Positions 8,480 through 15,749 of a stretch of DNA of 17,130 nucleotides are shown in pieces. The stretch is from Oscillospiraceae bacterium (GTDB taxonomy: Bacteria > Bacillota_A > Clostridia > Oscillospirales > Oscillospiraceae), in the NCBI GenBank assembly GCA_017408725.1, contig JAFQUA010000077.1, positions 1 through 17,130 of the forward strand, written 5' to 3'. The translations under genes and the position numbers were made by a program. The stretch's first letter is position 1, and each line of letters opens with the position of its first letter. Below the pieces are notes generated by a model. It was not told the DNA's origin. It did no database searches and saw nothing but the letters and a program-made list of their open reading frames with translations.

Positions 8480-9942
8480 AAACGAAAACACAAAAGCATC
8501 CCGGCTGGCGCACCACAAAGGGTCAGCGGACATGGTATTTCATGGGCCGTATCGGCTGCTACAATTTGCAGGCTCTGGTTCCTGGATTTATGAATCTTTT
8601 CTTGATCTTCAATGGTGTGGATCTTGCCATGGTGGCAGCCATCACGCTGATCGTTCGGATCATCGATGTGGCTGATGACGTGATCTTCGGCTATCTGGTG
8701 GATAAGATCGACCTGACGAAAATCAAATTTTTGGATAAACTTCGGGGAGAGGGAAGATATCTGCCATGGATGCGCTGCTTTATGTATCTGTTCCCCTTTG
8801 CGATCTTGCTGTTCTTCCTGCTGCCGGCAGGCCTTTCCAACGGAATGAAACTGGTTTGGTTTGCAGTTACCTATCTTCTGTTTGATCTGACCTATACATT
8901 GGTGGATGTGCCTATTCAAAGTACCCTGCAGACGCTGTCTGATGTACCGGAGGAGCGGAATCACCTTGTGACAGTTGGTTATGTTGTCGTGACTGTGGCT
9001 GCGATCAGCACGAACCTGATCCAGCAGGTGCTCATCAGTGAGTCTGTAGGCCTGAGTGTTCGCACGATGGCAATCGGATCATTGATCGTCTTTAGCATGA
9101 TGATGCTGCCCATGCCCTTTAAGATGAAGGAATACAATGCTGAACTGCATAATTCCGCAGCGGAGCAGGAAAAGACCTATACTGTTGGCGAAATGTTCCG
9201 GGTGGTGCGAAGCAATAAGCCGTACTTGACTATGATTGTATCGCAGCTGATTCCTGCACTGCTGGCTACGGGAACTGGTGTGAGCCTGTTCGTCAGCTAT
9301 TACCTTTATGGAAGTTCCACGGCGATGCTGCTGCCTTCCACAGTCGGTATGGTTCTGGCTGTGATTTTCCAGATGGCTGCACCGAAGCTGAGTAAAAAAT
9401 TCGGCAATAAGAAACCGCTTGTTGCAGCATGTGCTGTTATGACATTGTTCAGCTTTGGTATCTTCTTTGCCGGATATCAGAATTTTGGTATAGTCGTTGC
9501 ATTTACTCTGATCAATGCCGGACTTGCGGGATTGGTAACGATGCTTAGAAGCTATATTTTCATGCAGGCTATCGACTATGCCAAGTATGTCAACGGACGG
9601 GATACCACCGGAATCTTCAATGCCATCAATACCTTTGTTGGCAAGATCACAAACTCTGTGGCTTCCTCACTGGGTTTGTTCCTGCTGAGCCTGTTTGGAT
9701 GGCAGTCTGTTACAGCCGAAAGCTTCGCGGATCTGGCTGCACAGGGTGTGGAGCAATCGGCCGCGGCACTGAATGGCCTATGGACCATCAATGCCCTGAT
9801 TCCCGCGATCGGTGCACTTCTTGGCTTGATCGTCATTTGCGCCTATAAACTGACGGATGAGGATGCACGCCTGATGGGCCTGTGCAACCTTGGCCAGATC
9901 ACCCGGGAAGAGTGCGAAGCCCAGCTTTCCAGAAAATATTGA
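8476..9942 (+). CDS. GPH-family sugar:cation symporter (MFS, MelB/YicJ-like)
   Basis: A 488-residue membrane transporter of the glycoside-pentoside-hexuronide:cation symporter family, which couples uptake of small sugars to Na+ or H+. About twelve hydrophobic segments are visible. The conserved acidic stretch in helix 2, RIIDVADDVIFGYLVDK (Asp64, Asp67/68, Asp76), corresponds to the cation and sugar-binding region of MelB relatives. The C-terminus, LTDEDARLMGLCNLGQITREEC, resembles the YicJ/XynB-type tail. The start overlaps the rhamnosidase stop in an ATGA and is preceded by AGAGAGGAGA. The gene is the last of the operon and is followed by a terminator after 8 bases. It gives the cell a second uptake route beside the ABC importer, perhaps for free rhamnose, a rhamnosyl disaccharide or a product released outside. 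It is not an RhaT-type transporter. Export of an excess product sugar is also possible. Confidence 0.9.
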   Translation: MKTKTQKHPGWRTTKGQRTWYFMGRIGCYNLQALVPGFMNLFLIFNGVDLAMVAAITLIVRIIDVADDVIFGYLVDKIDLTKIKFLDKLRGEGRYLPWMRCFMYLFPFAILLFFLLPAGLSNGMKLVWFAVTYLLFDLTYTLVDVPIQSTLQTLSDVPEERNHLVTVGYVVVTVAAISTNLIQQVLISESVGLSVRTMAIGSLIVFSMMMLPMPFKMKEYNAELHNSAAEQEKTYTVGEMFRVVRSNKPYLTMIVSQLIPALLATGTGVSLFVSYYLYGSSTAMLLPSTVGMVLAVIFQMAAPKLSKKFGNKKPLVAACAVMTLFSFGIFFAGYQNFGIVVAFTLINAGLAGLVTMLRSYIFMQAIDYAKYVNGRDTTGIFNAINTFVGKITNSVASSLGLFLLSLFGWQSVTAESFADLAAQGVEQSAAALNGLWTINALIPAIGALLGLIVICAYKLTDEDARLMGLCNLGQITREECEAQLSRKY

Positions 9943-9950
9943 TTCTATGT

Positions 9951-9988
9951 ACATTCCCCGGCAGCCTTGCCGGGGAATGTTTTTATGG
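9951..9988 (+). terminator. intrinsic terminator after the glycan-uptake operon
   Basis: A perfect 13-bp stem, ACATTCCCCGGCA (9951-9963) pairing with TGCCGGGGAATGT (9968-9980), closes a 4-base loop (GCCT), with TTTTATGG running on at once. It lies 8 bases after the symporter stop and separates the transport and cleavage operon from the AraC-type regulator. The T run is short but the stem is very stable. Confidence 0.9.
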
Positions 9989-10015
9989 ACACAATAAGTC
10001 TGCCTGTGATATACT
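9986..10015 (+). promoter_or_regulatory. promoter of the AraC-type regulator (extended -10)
   Basis: TGGACA at 9986-9991 and TATACT at 10010-10015 are 18 bases apart, and a TG sits one base ahead of the -10 (TGATATACT), an extended -10. Each hexamer differs from consensus at one base. It lies directly behind the terminator and about 30 bases ahead of the regulator's start, so the regulator is likely transcribed on its own. Confidence 0.7.
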
Positions 10016-10047
10016 TATTGCAAGAAAGGTTACACGGGGGTGACAGA

Positions 10048-11013
10048 ATGGATCGAAGTATCTTGGATAGACTCAGGTATGTTACTGCAGAGGAACAGGC
10101 GATATTGGATGGCCGGACTACCATTGACCGGGAATTATATATGCAAGGGCAGGGGAGTACCATCAATGCCAAGAAGCTGCTGTCATCCGGCAAGCTCATC
10201 ACCATCAGGCCTCACACCCGGTTTATCCATTTCCCGGAACATACCCACGATTATGTGGAGATGGTCTATATGTGTCAGGGAGAAACCACTCATATCGTCA
10301 ACGGGAAGTCCATCTGTTTAGAGCAGGGAGACCTGCTGTTTCTGAGCCAGAGCTGCACCCATGAGGTTTGTAAGGCAGAAGAAAAGGACATTGCGGTGAA
10401 TTTTATCGTTCTGCCGGACTTTTTTAATGCCCCTCTGGCTGCTATGGGTGAAGAGGAAACGCCTTTGCGGCGGTTTCTGGTGGACTGTCTCTGCGGCCAG
10501 AATACGGGGCCGGGCTATCTGCATTTTGCTGTTTCCGTGGTAAAACCAATTCAGAACCTCATTGAAAATCTCCTTTTCACACTGCTGGAGGAAACGCCAA
10601 GCAAACGTAAGATGAGCCAGATGACCATGGCCCTGCTGTTTTTGCTTTTGACCGGACACACAGAAACGCTGCTGACGGAGGATCAGGAGGACGCGGCGGT
10701 ATTCCGGGTGCTGCGTTATATTGAAACAAGCTATGCCTCGGGCAGCTTTTCGGAGATCACAGAGCAGCTTCATTATGATCCAAGCTGGCTGTCCCGGGAG
10801 ATCAAACGCACGACCGGGAAAACGTTTACGCAGCTGATGCAGGAAAAGCGTCTTGCCCAGGCGGCATTCTTACTGAAAAATACGGATCGGAATGTGTCCG
10901 ATATCTCCGCCGCGGTAGGCTATGAGAACATTAGCTACTTCCATCGGATCTTTGCGGATAGCTTCGGGAAATCCCCAAGGCAGTACCGATTGCAAGAGAG
11001 GACACTTTTTTAG
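10048..11013 (+). CDS. AraC-family transcriptional regulator
   Basis: A 321-residue sugar-responsive regulator. The frame is open back into the terminator, but ATG 10048 is chosen because GGGGGTG (10036-10042) precedes it and the promoter -10 ends at 10015. The N-terminal half is a cupin sensing domain: HFPEHTHDYVEMVYMCQGE with His65, His67 and Glu71, then GDLLFLSQSCTHE with His105. The C-terminal AraC DNA-binding domain at about 218-315 has two helix-turn-helix units: LHYDPSWLSREIKRTTGKTF and VSDISAAVGYENISYFHRIF, ending in GKSPRQYR. It lies between the uptake operon and the rhamnose catabolic operon on the same strand. The likely role is activating one or both in response to L-rhamnose or a rhamnosyl sugar, by analogy with RhaR/RhaS; orthology to those is not claimed. 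No terminator separates it from the rhaB promoter, so some read-through into rhaB is likely. Confidence 0.92.
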   Translation: MDRSILDRLRYVTAEEQAILDGRTTIDRELYMQGQGSTINAKKLLSSGKLITIRPHTRFIHFPEHTHDYVEMVYMCQGETTHIVNGKSICLEQGDLLFLSQSCTHEVCKAEEKDIAVNFIVLPDFFNAPLAAMGEEETPLRRFLVDCLCGQNTGPGYLHFAVSVVKPIQNLIENLLFTLLEETPSKRKMSQMTMALLFLLLTGHTETLLTEDQEDAAVFRVLRYIETSYASGSFSEITEQLHYDPSWLSREIKRTTGKTFTQLMQEKRLAQAAFLLKNTDRNVSDISAAVGYENISYFHRIFADSFGKSPRQYRLQERTLF

Positions 11014-11026
11014 AAATCATACGACC

Positions 11027-11055
11027 TCCTTTTTCTCGTTCTGCCATGGTATACT
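11027..11055 (+). promoter_or_regulatory. promoter of the rhaB-rhaA-fucO-rhaD operon (extended -10)
   Basis: TGGTATACT (11047-11055) is an extended -10, and the -10 hexamer TATACT is the same as that of the regulator's promoter. At the expected -35 position (about 11027-11032) only TCCTTT is found, so the promoter looks dependent on an activator, which fits an AraC-type protein encoded just upstream. Transcription would begin near 11062, leaving a leader of about 23 bases before the kinase start. Confidence 0.6.
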
Positions 11056-11084
11056 GGTGGAAAATGAGAAAAGGGGGTCTTTTT

Positions 11085-12383
11085 TTGAAAGCTTATCTTG
11101 CCATCGATATTGGCGCATCCTCCGGACGGCACATTGTTGGCTGGATGGAAAACGGAGAAATCCAGACGAAAGAAGTTTACCGTTTCCCCAACGGTGTGGA
11201 GATGGCAGAGGGTCACCTGACGTGGAACATCCGCAAGCTGTTCTCCAATGTGGTTATGGGTATAGGCAAGGCATTTGATGCGTTTCCTGCCATCGAAAGC
11301 CTTTCCATCGACACATGGGGTGTGGACTATGTACTTCTCAAGGGTGACGAGGAAGTATATCCCTGCTATGCCTACCGGGACAGCCGGACAGAAGCGGTGA
11401 TTTCGGGTGTTCACGAAAAGATGCCGTTCTCTGAACTGTATCGCCACACCGGCTGCCAGTTCCAGCCCTTCAATTCCATATATCAGCTTTATGATGATTT
11501 ACAAAAGGGCCGCTTGAAGGATGTTACCGATGTGCTGATGATGCCGGAGTATCTCATTTGGAAGCTCTGCGGCATCAAGGCGAGGGAGTATACCAATGCA
11601 ACTACTATGGGCATGGTAAATGCCAAGTCCGGCGAATACGATTTGGAGATCGTGGATGCACTGGGACTTCCCTGGCATCTGTTCCCTCGCTTAAGCCAGC
11701 CGGGTACGGTTCTGGGCAATCTTCGCCCGGAGATCGCAGCAGCTGTGGGCGGCAATTGCAAGGTGATGCTGTGCGCCACCCACGATACCGGGTCTGCCGT
11801 GGAGGGTATTCCCATGGAGGGCAATCACCCCTACATTTCCTCCGGAACATGGAGTTTGTTGGGGGTCAAGACCACTAAACCTATTACAGACGCAGGTAGT
11901 GAAGCCGCCAACTACTCCAACGAGGGCGGTGTGGCCTACAACCGCTACCAGAAGAACATCATGGGCATGTGGCTGGTCAATGAGCTGCAGCGGGAACTAT
12001 GTCCCGATTTACCTTTCCCGGAAATCGTGAAGCTGGCAGAAGCAAGTGCCTGTGAAGCACTGGTGGATGCCAATGCGCCGGAGTTTCTTGCACCCCAGAG
12101 TATGAAAGCTGCATTCGATAAAGCAACGAACAATGCACTTGCCACCATTGGTGACTATTTCCGCTGTGCTTACCGCAGTTTGGCGGTAAGCTATCGGCAG
12201 GCCATCGACGAACTGGAAGCCAACACCGGATGCACCTATGAAAAGCTTTATATTGTCGGCGGCGGTGCGAAGAACCGATTCCTAAACCGCCTGACCGCCG
12301 AAGCAACCGGCAAGCAAGTGATTGCGCTGCCCATTGAAGCAACCGCTCAGGGTAATCTGAAGATTCAAATGGAGGTTCAATAA
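11085..12383 (+). CDS. rhaB: rhamnulokinase, C-terminally shortened, TTG start
   Basis: Phosphorylates L-rhamnulose with ATP to L-rhamnulose 1-phosphate; FGGY-kinase family, 432 residues. The TTG at 11085 is chosen because AGGGGG (11072-11077) stands 7 bases upstream and the protein then opens KAYLAIDIGASSGRH, as in other RhaB proteins; ATG 11064 would fall almost on the predicted transcription start. Visible hallmarks are the phosphate loop DIGASSGR (8-15), SIDTWGVDY (75-82), CATHDTGSAV with Asp234 as the likely catalytic base, SSGTWSLLG and VGGGAKN (391-397). Family members are usually about 470-490 residues. Here the protein stops at ATAQGNLKIQMEVQ, where relatives run on for some 40-60 residues. 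The stop is 1 base before the rhaA start, so there is no room for a frameshifted tail: this is a true loss, not a sequencing slip. Activity may be reduced or intact. Confidence 0.9.
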   Translation: MKAYLAIDIGASSGRHIVGWMENGEIQTKEVYRFPNGVEMAEGHLTWNIRKLFSNVVMGIGKAFDAFPAIESLSIDTWGVDYVLLKGDEEVYPCYAYRDSRTEAVISGVHEKMPFSELYRHTGCQFQPFNSIYQLYDDLQKGRLKDVTDVLMMPEYLIWKLCGIKAREYTNATTMGMVNAKSGEYDLEIVDALGLPWHLFPRLSQPGTVLGNLRPEIAAAVGGNCKVMLCATHDTGSAVEGIPMEGNHPYISSGTWSLLGVKTTKPITDAGSEAANYSNEGGVAYNRYQKNIMGMWLVNELQRELCPDLPFPEIVKLAEASACEALVDANAPEFLAPQSMKAAFDKATNNALATIGDYFRCAYRSLAVSYRQAIDELEANTGCTYEKLYIVGGGAKNRFLNRLTAEATGKQVIALPIEATAQGNLKIQMEVQ

Positions 12384-12384
12384 T

Positions 12385-13635
12385 ATGTCTTACGCAGAAG
12401 CCAAAGCAAAATACGCTGCCCTCGGTGTTGACACCGATGCCGCTATTGAAAAGCTGAAGTCCGTTCCCGTGTCCCTGCACTGCTGGCAGGGTGACGATGT
12501 CCGGGGCTTTGATACCGACCCCAGCAAGCCCCTTACCGGCGGCATCCAGACCACTGGCAACTATCCTGGCCGGGCCAGAACCCCCGAAGAGCTGATGGCG
12601 GATCTGGATATGGTGCTGAAGCTGTGCCCCGGCACCAAGAAAATGAACCTCCATGCATCCTACGCCATCTTCGAGGATGGCGATTGGGCAGATCGAGACG
12701 CTCTGGAGCCTAAGCATTTTCAGAAATGGGTAGATTTCTGCAAGGAGCGGGGCCTCGGCTGTGACTTCAATCCTACCTTCTTCTCCCATCCCAAGGCCAA
12801 CGGCCTGACCCTGTCCTCTCCCGATCCCGAAATTCGCAAGTTCTGGATCGACCACGGCAAGGCCTGTATCCGCATCTCCAACTATCTCGCCGAAGAACTG
12901 GGACAGCCCTGTGTCATGAACATCTGGACCGGTGACGGCTTCAAGGACATCCCCGCAGACCGCATGGGTCCCAGAGTCCGCTACAAGGAAGCCATCGACG
13001 AGATCCTATCCGAGCCTTTTGATTTCAACAAGGTCAAGCCTTGTGTAGAATCCAAGGTCTTTGGCATCGGCGTGGAAGCCTACACCGTCGGTTCTGCGGA
13101 ATTCTCCCTGAGCTATGCCGCCATGAATAAGGAGAAGTGCATCCCTCTGATGGATAATGGCCACTATCATCCCACCGAAGTGGTTTCCGACAAGATCCCC
13201 GCTCTGCTGGCATTCTTCCCGGAGATTGCACTGCACATCACCCGCCCCATCCGTTGGGATAGCGACCATGTGGTTCTTCTGGATGACGAGACCAAGGAAA
13301 TCTGCAAGGAGATCGTCCGCTGCGGCGGTCTGGAGGGCAGCGTGAAGATTGCACTGGACTATTTTGATGCTTCCATAAACCGCATCTCTGCCTGGACGGT
13401 CGGTTTCCGGAATGTCCAGAAGGCCCTGCTGATGGCACTGATCACCCCCGATCTGACGGTCATGCAGAATGCCGACAACTGGACCGAGCTGATGGTCATT
13501 CAGGAGGAGCTAAAGACCATGCCCTTCGGTGAGATCTGGACGGAATATTGCCGCCAGTGTGGCGCACCGGCTGATGGCGAATGGTTCGAATCCGTTAAGA
13601 AGTACGAGGACGAGGTCCTCTCCGAGCGTAACTGA
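12385..13635 (+). CDS. rhaA: L-rhamnose isomerase
   Basis: Interconverts L-rhamnose and L-rhamnulose, the first step of the pathway; a cytoplasmic, metal-dependent TIM-barrel enzyme of 416 residues, a normal length. GGAGG at 12371-12375, which lies inside the last codons of the kinase, provides the ribosome site for the ATG at 12385. Recognisable blocks are VSLHCWQGDDVRGF, TGGIQTTGNYPGRA, MNLHASYAIFED, WTGDGFKDIPADR, GVEAYTVGSAEF with metal ligand Glu231, MDNGHYHPTE with Asp257 and His260/262, and RWDSDHVVLLDDE with Asp292 and Asp294 for the catalytic metal. Codon use is strongly biased toward C-ending and AAG codons, unlike the genes upstream, which suggests high expression. It belongs to the operon with rhaB, fucO and rhaD. 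Confidence 0.97.
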   Translation: MSYAEAKAKYAALGVDTDAAIEKLKSVPVSLHCWQGDDVRGFDTDPSKPLTGGIQTTGNYPGRARTPEELMADLDMVLKLCPGTKKMNLHASYAIFEDGDWADRDALEPKHFQKWVDFCKERGLGCDFNPTFFSHPKANGLTLSSPDPEIRKFWIDHGKACIRISNYLAEELGQPCVMNIWTGDGFKDIPADRMGPRVRYKEAIDEILSEPFDFNKVKPCVESKVFGIGVEAYTVGSAEFSLSYAAMNKEKCIPLMDNGHYHPTEVVSDKIPALLAFFPEIALHITRPIRWDSDHVVLLDDETKEICKEIVRCGGLEGSVKIALDYFDASINRISAWTVGFRNVQKALLMALITPDLTVMQNADNWTELMVIQEELKTMPFGEIWTEYCRQCGAPADGEWFESVKKYEDEVLSERN

Positions 13636-13659
13636 TATATTATTTAGGAGGAAAATATT

Positions 13660-14802
13660 ATGGCAAACCGTTTTGTATCCAACGCAATCTCTTATCACGG
13701 CAAGGGCGCTATTCAGGAAATCCCCGGTCTGGTGGCCGCTAAGGGCTTCCAGAAGGCTTTTATCGCCACCGACCCTGACCTGGTGAAGTTCGGTGTGACA
13801 AAGAAGGTCACCGATGTTCTGGATGCCAACAACATGGCTTATGAGATCTACTTCGACATCAAGCCCAATCCCACCATTGAGAATGTCCAGTCCGGCGTTG
13901 CCGCCTACAAGGCATCCGGCGCTGACTACATGATCACCGTCGGCGGCGGTTCCTCCATGGACACCGGCAAGGCCATCGGTATCATCATCAACAACCCCGA
14001 GTTTGCGGATGTCCGCAGCCTGGAGGGCGTGGCTCCCACCAAGAACCGTACCGTCTATACCATCGCTGTTCCCACCACCGCCGGCACCGCTGCCGAAGCT
14101 ACCATCAACTATGTCATTACTGATGTAGAGCGGAAGCGGAAGTTCGTCTGCGTGGATGTCAATGATATTCCCGACATCGCCATCGTCGATCCCGACATGA
14201 TGGCCACCATGCCCAAGGGCCTGACTGCTTCCACCGGTATGGATGCGCTGACCCACGCTATCGAAGGCTACACCACCAAGGCTGCATGGGCACTGCCTGA
14301 CTGCCTGAACCTGGAAGCCATCCGCCTGATCGCAAAGAGCCTGCGTGGTGCTGTCGCCAACGATCCCGAGGGCCGTGAGGGCATGGCACTGGGTCAGTTT
14401 GTCACCGGTATGGCATTCTCCAATGTTGGTCTGGGCATTGCCCACTCCATCGCACATACTCTGGGTGCCGTGTATGACACGCCCCACGGTGTTGCCTGTG
14501 CCATGATGCTGCCCATCGTTATGGCCTATAATGCAGATGTCACCGGCGAGAAGTATAAGGCAATTGCCGAGGCAATGGGTGTTGACACCACCGGCATGGA
14601 TCAGGCTGCTTACCGCGAGGCTGCAGTGGCTGCTGTCCGCCAACTGAGCGTTGATGTGGGTATCCCCATCAAGCTGCCCGCCATCAAGGAAGAGGATCTA
14701 GAGTTCCTGGCACAGTCCGCCTACGCCGATGCCTGCGCACCCGGAAACCCCAAGGAAGCCTCCGTTGAGGATATCAAGGGCCTGATCCGTCAGCTGATGT
14801 AA
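13660..14802 (+). CDS. fucO: lactaldehyde reductase (1,2-propanediol oxidoreductase), iron-dependent
   Basis: Reduces L-lactaldehyde, the aldolase product, to (S)-1,2-propanediol with NADH, so it re-oxidises NADH during anaerobic rhamnose fermentation. 380 residues, group III iron-containing alcohol dehydrogenase. AGGAGG at 13647-13652 sets the ATG. The Rossmann-like N-terminal domain has GGGSSMDTGKA (95-105), and Asp38 in ATDPDLV matches the residue that selects NAD over NADP in the E. coli enzyme. Iron ligands are Asp195 and His199 (MDALTHAIE), His262 and His276 (GIAHSIAH, DTPHGVA); they sit one residue before their E. coli counterparts Asp196, His200, His263 and His277. High-expression codon bias as in rhaA. 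It is placed between isomerase and aldolase genes, which supports the lactaldehyde role over a general alcohol dehydrogenase. Confidence 0.95.
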   Translation: MANRFVSNAISYHGKGAIQEIPGLVAAKGFQKAFIATDPDLVKFGVTKKVTDVLDANNMAYEIYFDIKPNPTIENVQSGVAAYKASGADYMITVGGGSSMDTGKAIGIIINNPEFADVRSLEGVAPTKNRTVYTIAVPTTAGTAAEATINYVITDVERKRKFVCVDVNDIPDIAIVDPDMMATMPKGLTASTGMDALTHAIEGYTTKAAWALPDCLNLEAIRLIAKSLRGAVANDPEGREGMALGQFVTGMAFSNVGLGIAHSIAHTLGAVYDTPHGVACAMMLPIVMAYNADVTGEKYKAIAEAMGVDTTGMDQAAYREAAVAAVRQLSVDVGIPIKLPAIKEEDLEFLAQSAYADACAPGNPKEASVEDIKGLIRQLM

Positions 14803-14811
14803 GAAAAGCAA

Positions 14812-14833
14812 GCCGGGCAGAAAACTGCCCGGC
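14812..14833 (+). promoter_or_regulatory. intercistronic stem-loop between fucO and rhaD
   Basis: GCCGGGCAG (14812-14820) pairs perfectly with CTGCCCGGC (14825-14833) around an AAAA loop. On the + strand it is followed by AAACAAAAG rather than T residues, so it should not terminate the operon mRNA; a role in mRNA stability or in setting the relative level of the aldolase is likelier. Read on the minus strand it is followed by TTGCTTTTCTT and would look like a terminator for antisense transcripts. Confidence 0.7.
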
Positions 14834-14851
14834 AAACAAAAGAGGTTTATC

Positions 14852-15667
14852 ATGAAGAATATTCTGAATGCTCCCTTTGTGGAGGAAATGCGGAAAACCA
14901 CCGCAAATATGTACCGCCTGGGCTGGGACGAGCGCAATGGCGGCAATATTAGCTATCTGCTGGATACCGACGAAGTAGGGGAGTACCTGGATCTGAATCG
15001 CGTCATCCGTACCATTCCTCTGGGCTTTGACGCCACCGCCATCATCGGCAAGATCTTTATCGTCACCGGCACTGGAAAGTATTTCAAGAATATGGAGAGC
15101 GATCCCGAAAACAATTTGGGCATTGTCCGTATTGCGGCTGATGGTCAGACCGCTGAACTGCTGTGGGGCTACAAGGATGGCGGTAAGTTCACCTCTGAAT
15201 TCCCTGCTCACCTAATGAGCCACATGGCAAGACTCAGCGTTGACCCCGAAAACCGGGTGGTCATACACTGCCACCCCACCTACACCCTCGCCATGAACTA
15301 CGTTCACGAGCTGGACGAGAAGAAGTTCACCCATACCCTTTGGGAGATGTGCACCGAGTGCATCGTGGTGTTCCCCGACGGTGTGGGTGTGCTGCCCTGG
15401 ATGCTCTGCGGTACCAATTCCATTGGCGAAGCCACCGCCGAGAAGATGAAGGAGTTCCGGCTGGTGGTCTGGGGCATGCATGGCATCTACGGTGCCGGCA
15501 AGACCATGGACGAGACCTTCGGCCTCATTGAAACGGTTGAAAAGGCTGCTCAGATCTATATGCTTACCGCCCATCTGCCCAGAATAAATACCATCCGGGA
15601 TGACCAGATGGTGGAGCTGGCGGAATTCTTCGGTGTTAACTACCGTAAGGATTTCTTAAATCTGTAA
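14852..15667 (+). CDS. rhaD: rhamnulose-1-phosphate aldolase
   Basis: Splits L-rhamnulose 1-phosphate into dihydroxyacetone phosphate and L-lactaldehyde; zinc-dependent class II aldolase of the AraD/FucA family, 271 residues, normal for RhaD. An AGAGG site precedes the ATG. The zinc ligands are His139 and His141 (VIHCHPTY) and His210 (WGMHGIYG), and the likely catalytic Glu116 is in SEFPAHLMSH; the E. coli enzyme has these at 141, 143, 212 and 117. The glycine-rich NGGNISYLL and VTGTGKYF blocks of the phosphate-binding site are present. RhaD rather than FucA is favoured by length, by MYRLGWDERNGGN, and by the rhaB/rhaA neighbours. Its product feeds the reductase encoded just upstream. It is the last gene of the operon, followed by a strong hairpin. 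Confidence 0.96.
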   Translation: MKNILNAPFVEEMRKTTANMYRLGWDERNGGNISYLLDTDEVGEYLDLNRVIRTIPLGFDATAIIGKIFIVTGTGKYFKNMESDPENNLGIVRIAADGQTAELLWGYKDGGKFTSEFPAHLMSHMARLSVDPENRVVIHCHPTYTLAMNYVHELDEKKFTHTLWEMCTECIVVFPDGVGVLPWMLCGTNSIGEATAEKMKEFRLVVWGMHGIYGAGKTMDETFGLIETVEKAAQIYMLTAHLPRINTIRDDQMVELAEFFGVNYRKDFLNL

Positions 15668-15690
15668 TTCTTCCTCATTATTCTCTATAT

Positions 15691-15735
15691 AGAACCCTCC
15701 TGCATTGCTATGGTGCAGGAGGGTTCTGTTATTAT
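15691..15735 (+). terminator. terminator of the rhamnose operon, possibly bidirectional
   Basis: A perfect 14-bp stem, AGAACCCTCCTGCA (15691-15704) with TGCAGGAGGGTTCT (15714-15727), encloses a 9-base loop and is followed by GTTATTAT. It stands between two convergent genes (rhaD ends at 15667, the minus-strand regulator at 15750), so it probably serves both. The downstream sequence is T-rich but mixed on the + strand, and ATATAGAG on the minus strand, so minus-strand use is less sure. Confidence 0.8.
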
Positions 15736-15749
15736 ATTGGCTGATCGTT

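Noticed and set aside
9967..10047. N-terminally longer form of the AraC-type regulator
   Set aside because: That start lies inside the terminator hairpin and upstream of the regulator's own promoter.
13510..14643. 377-codon minus-strand frame opposite rhaA and fucO
   Set aside because: It is a by-product of the C-ending codon bias of fucO; Gly, Asp and His-rich antisense translation is typical of such shadows.
14812..14833. Hairpin after fucO taken as an operon terminator
   Set aside because: It is followed by AAACAAAAG, not a T run, and rhaD completes the same pathway directly downstream.
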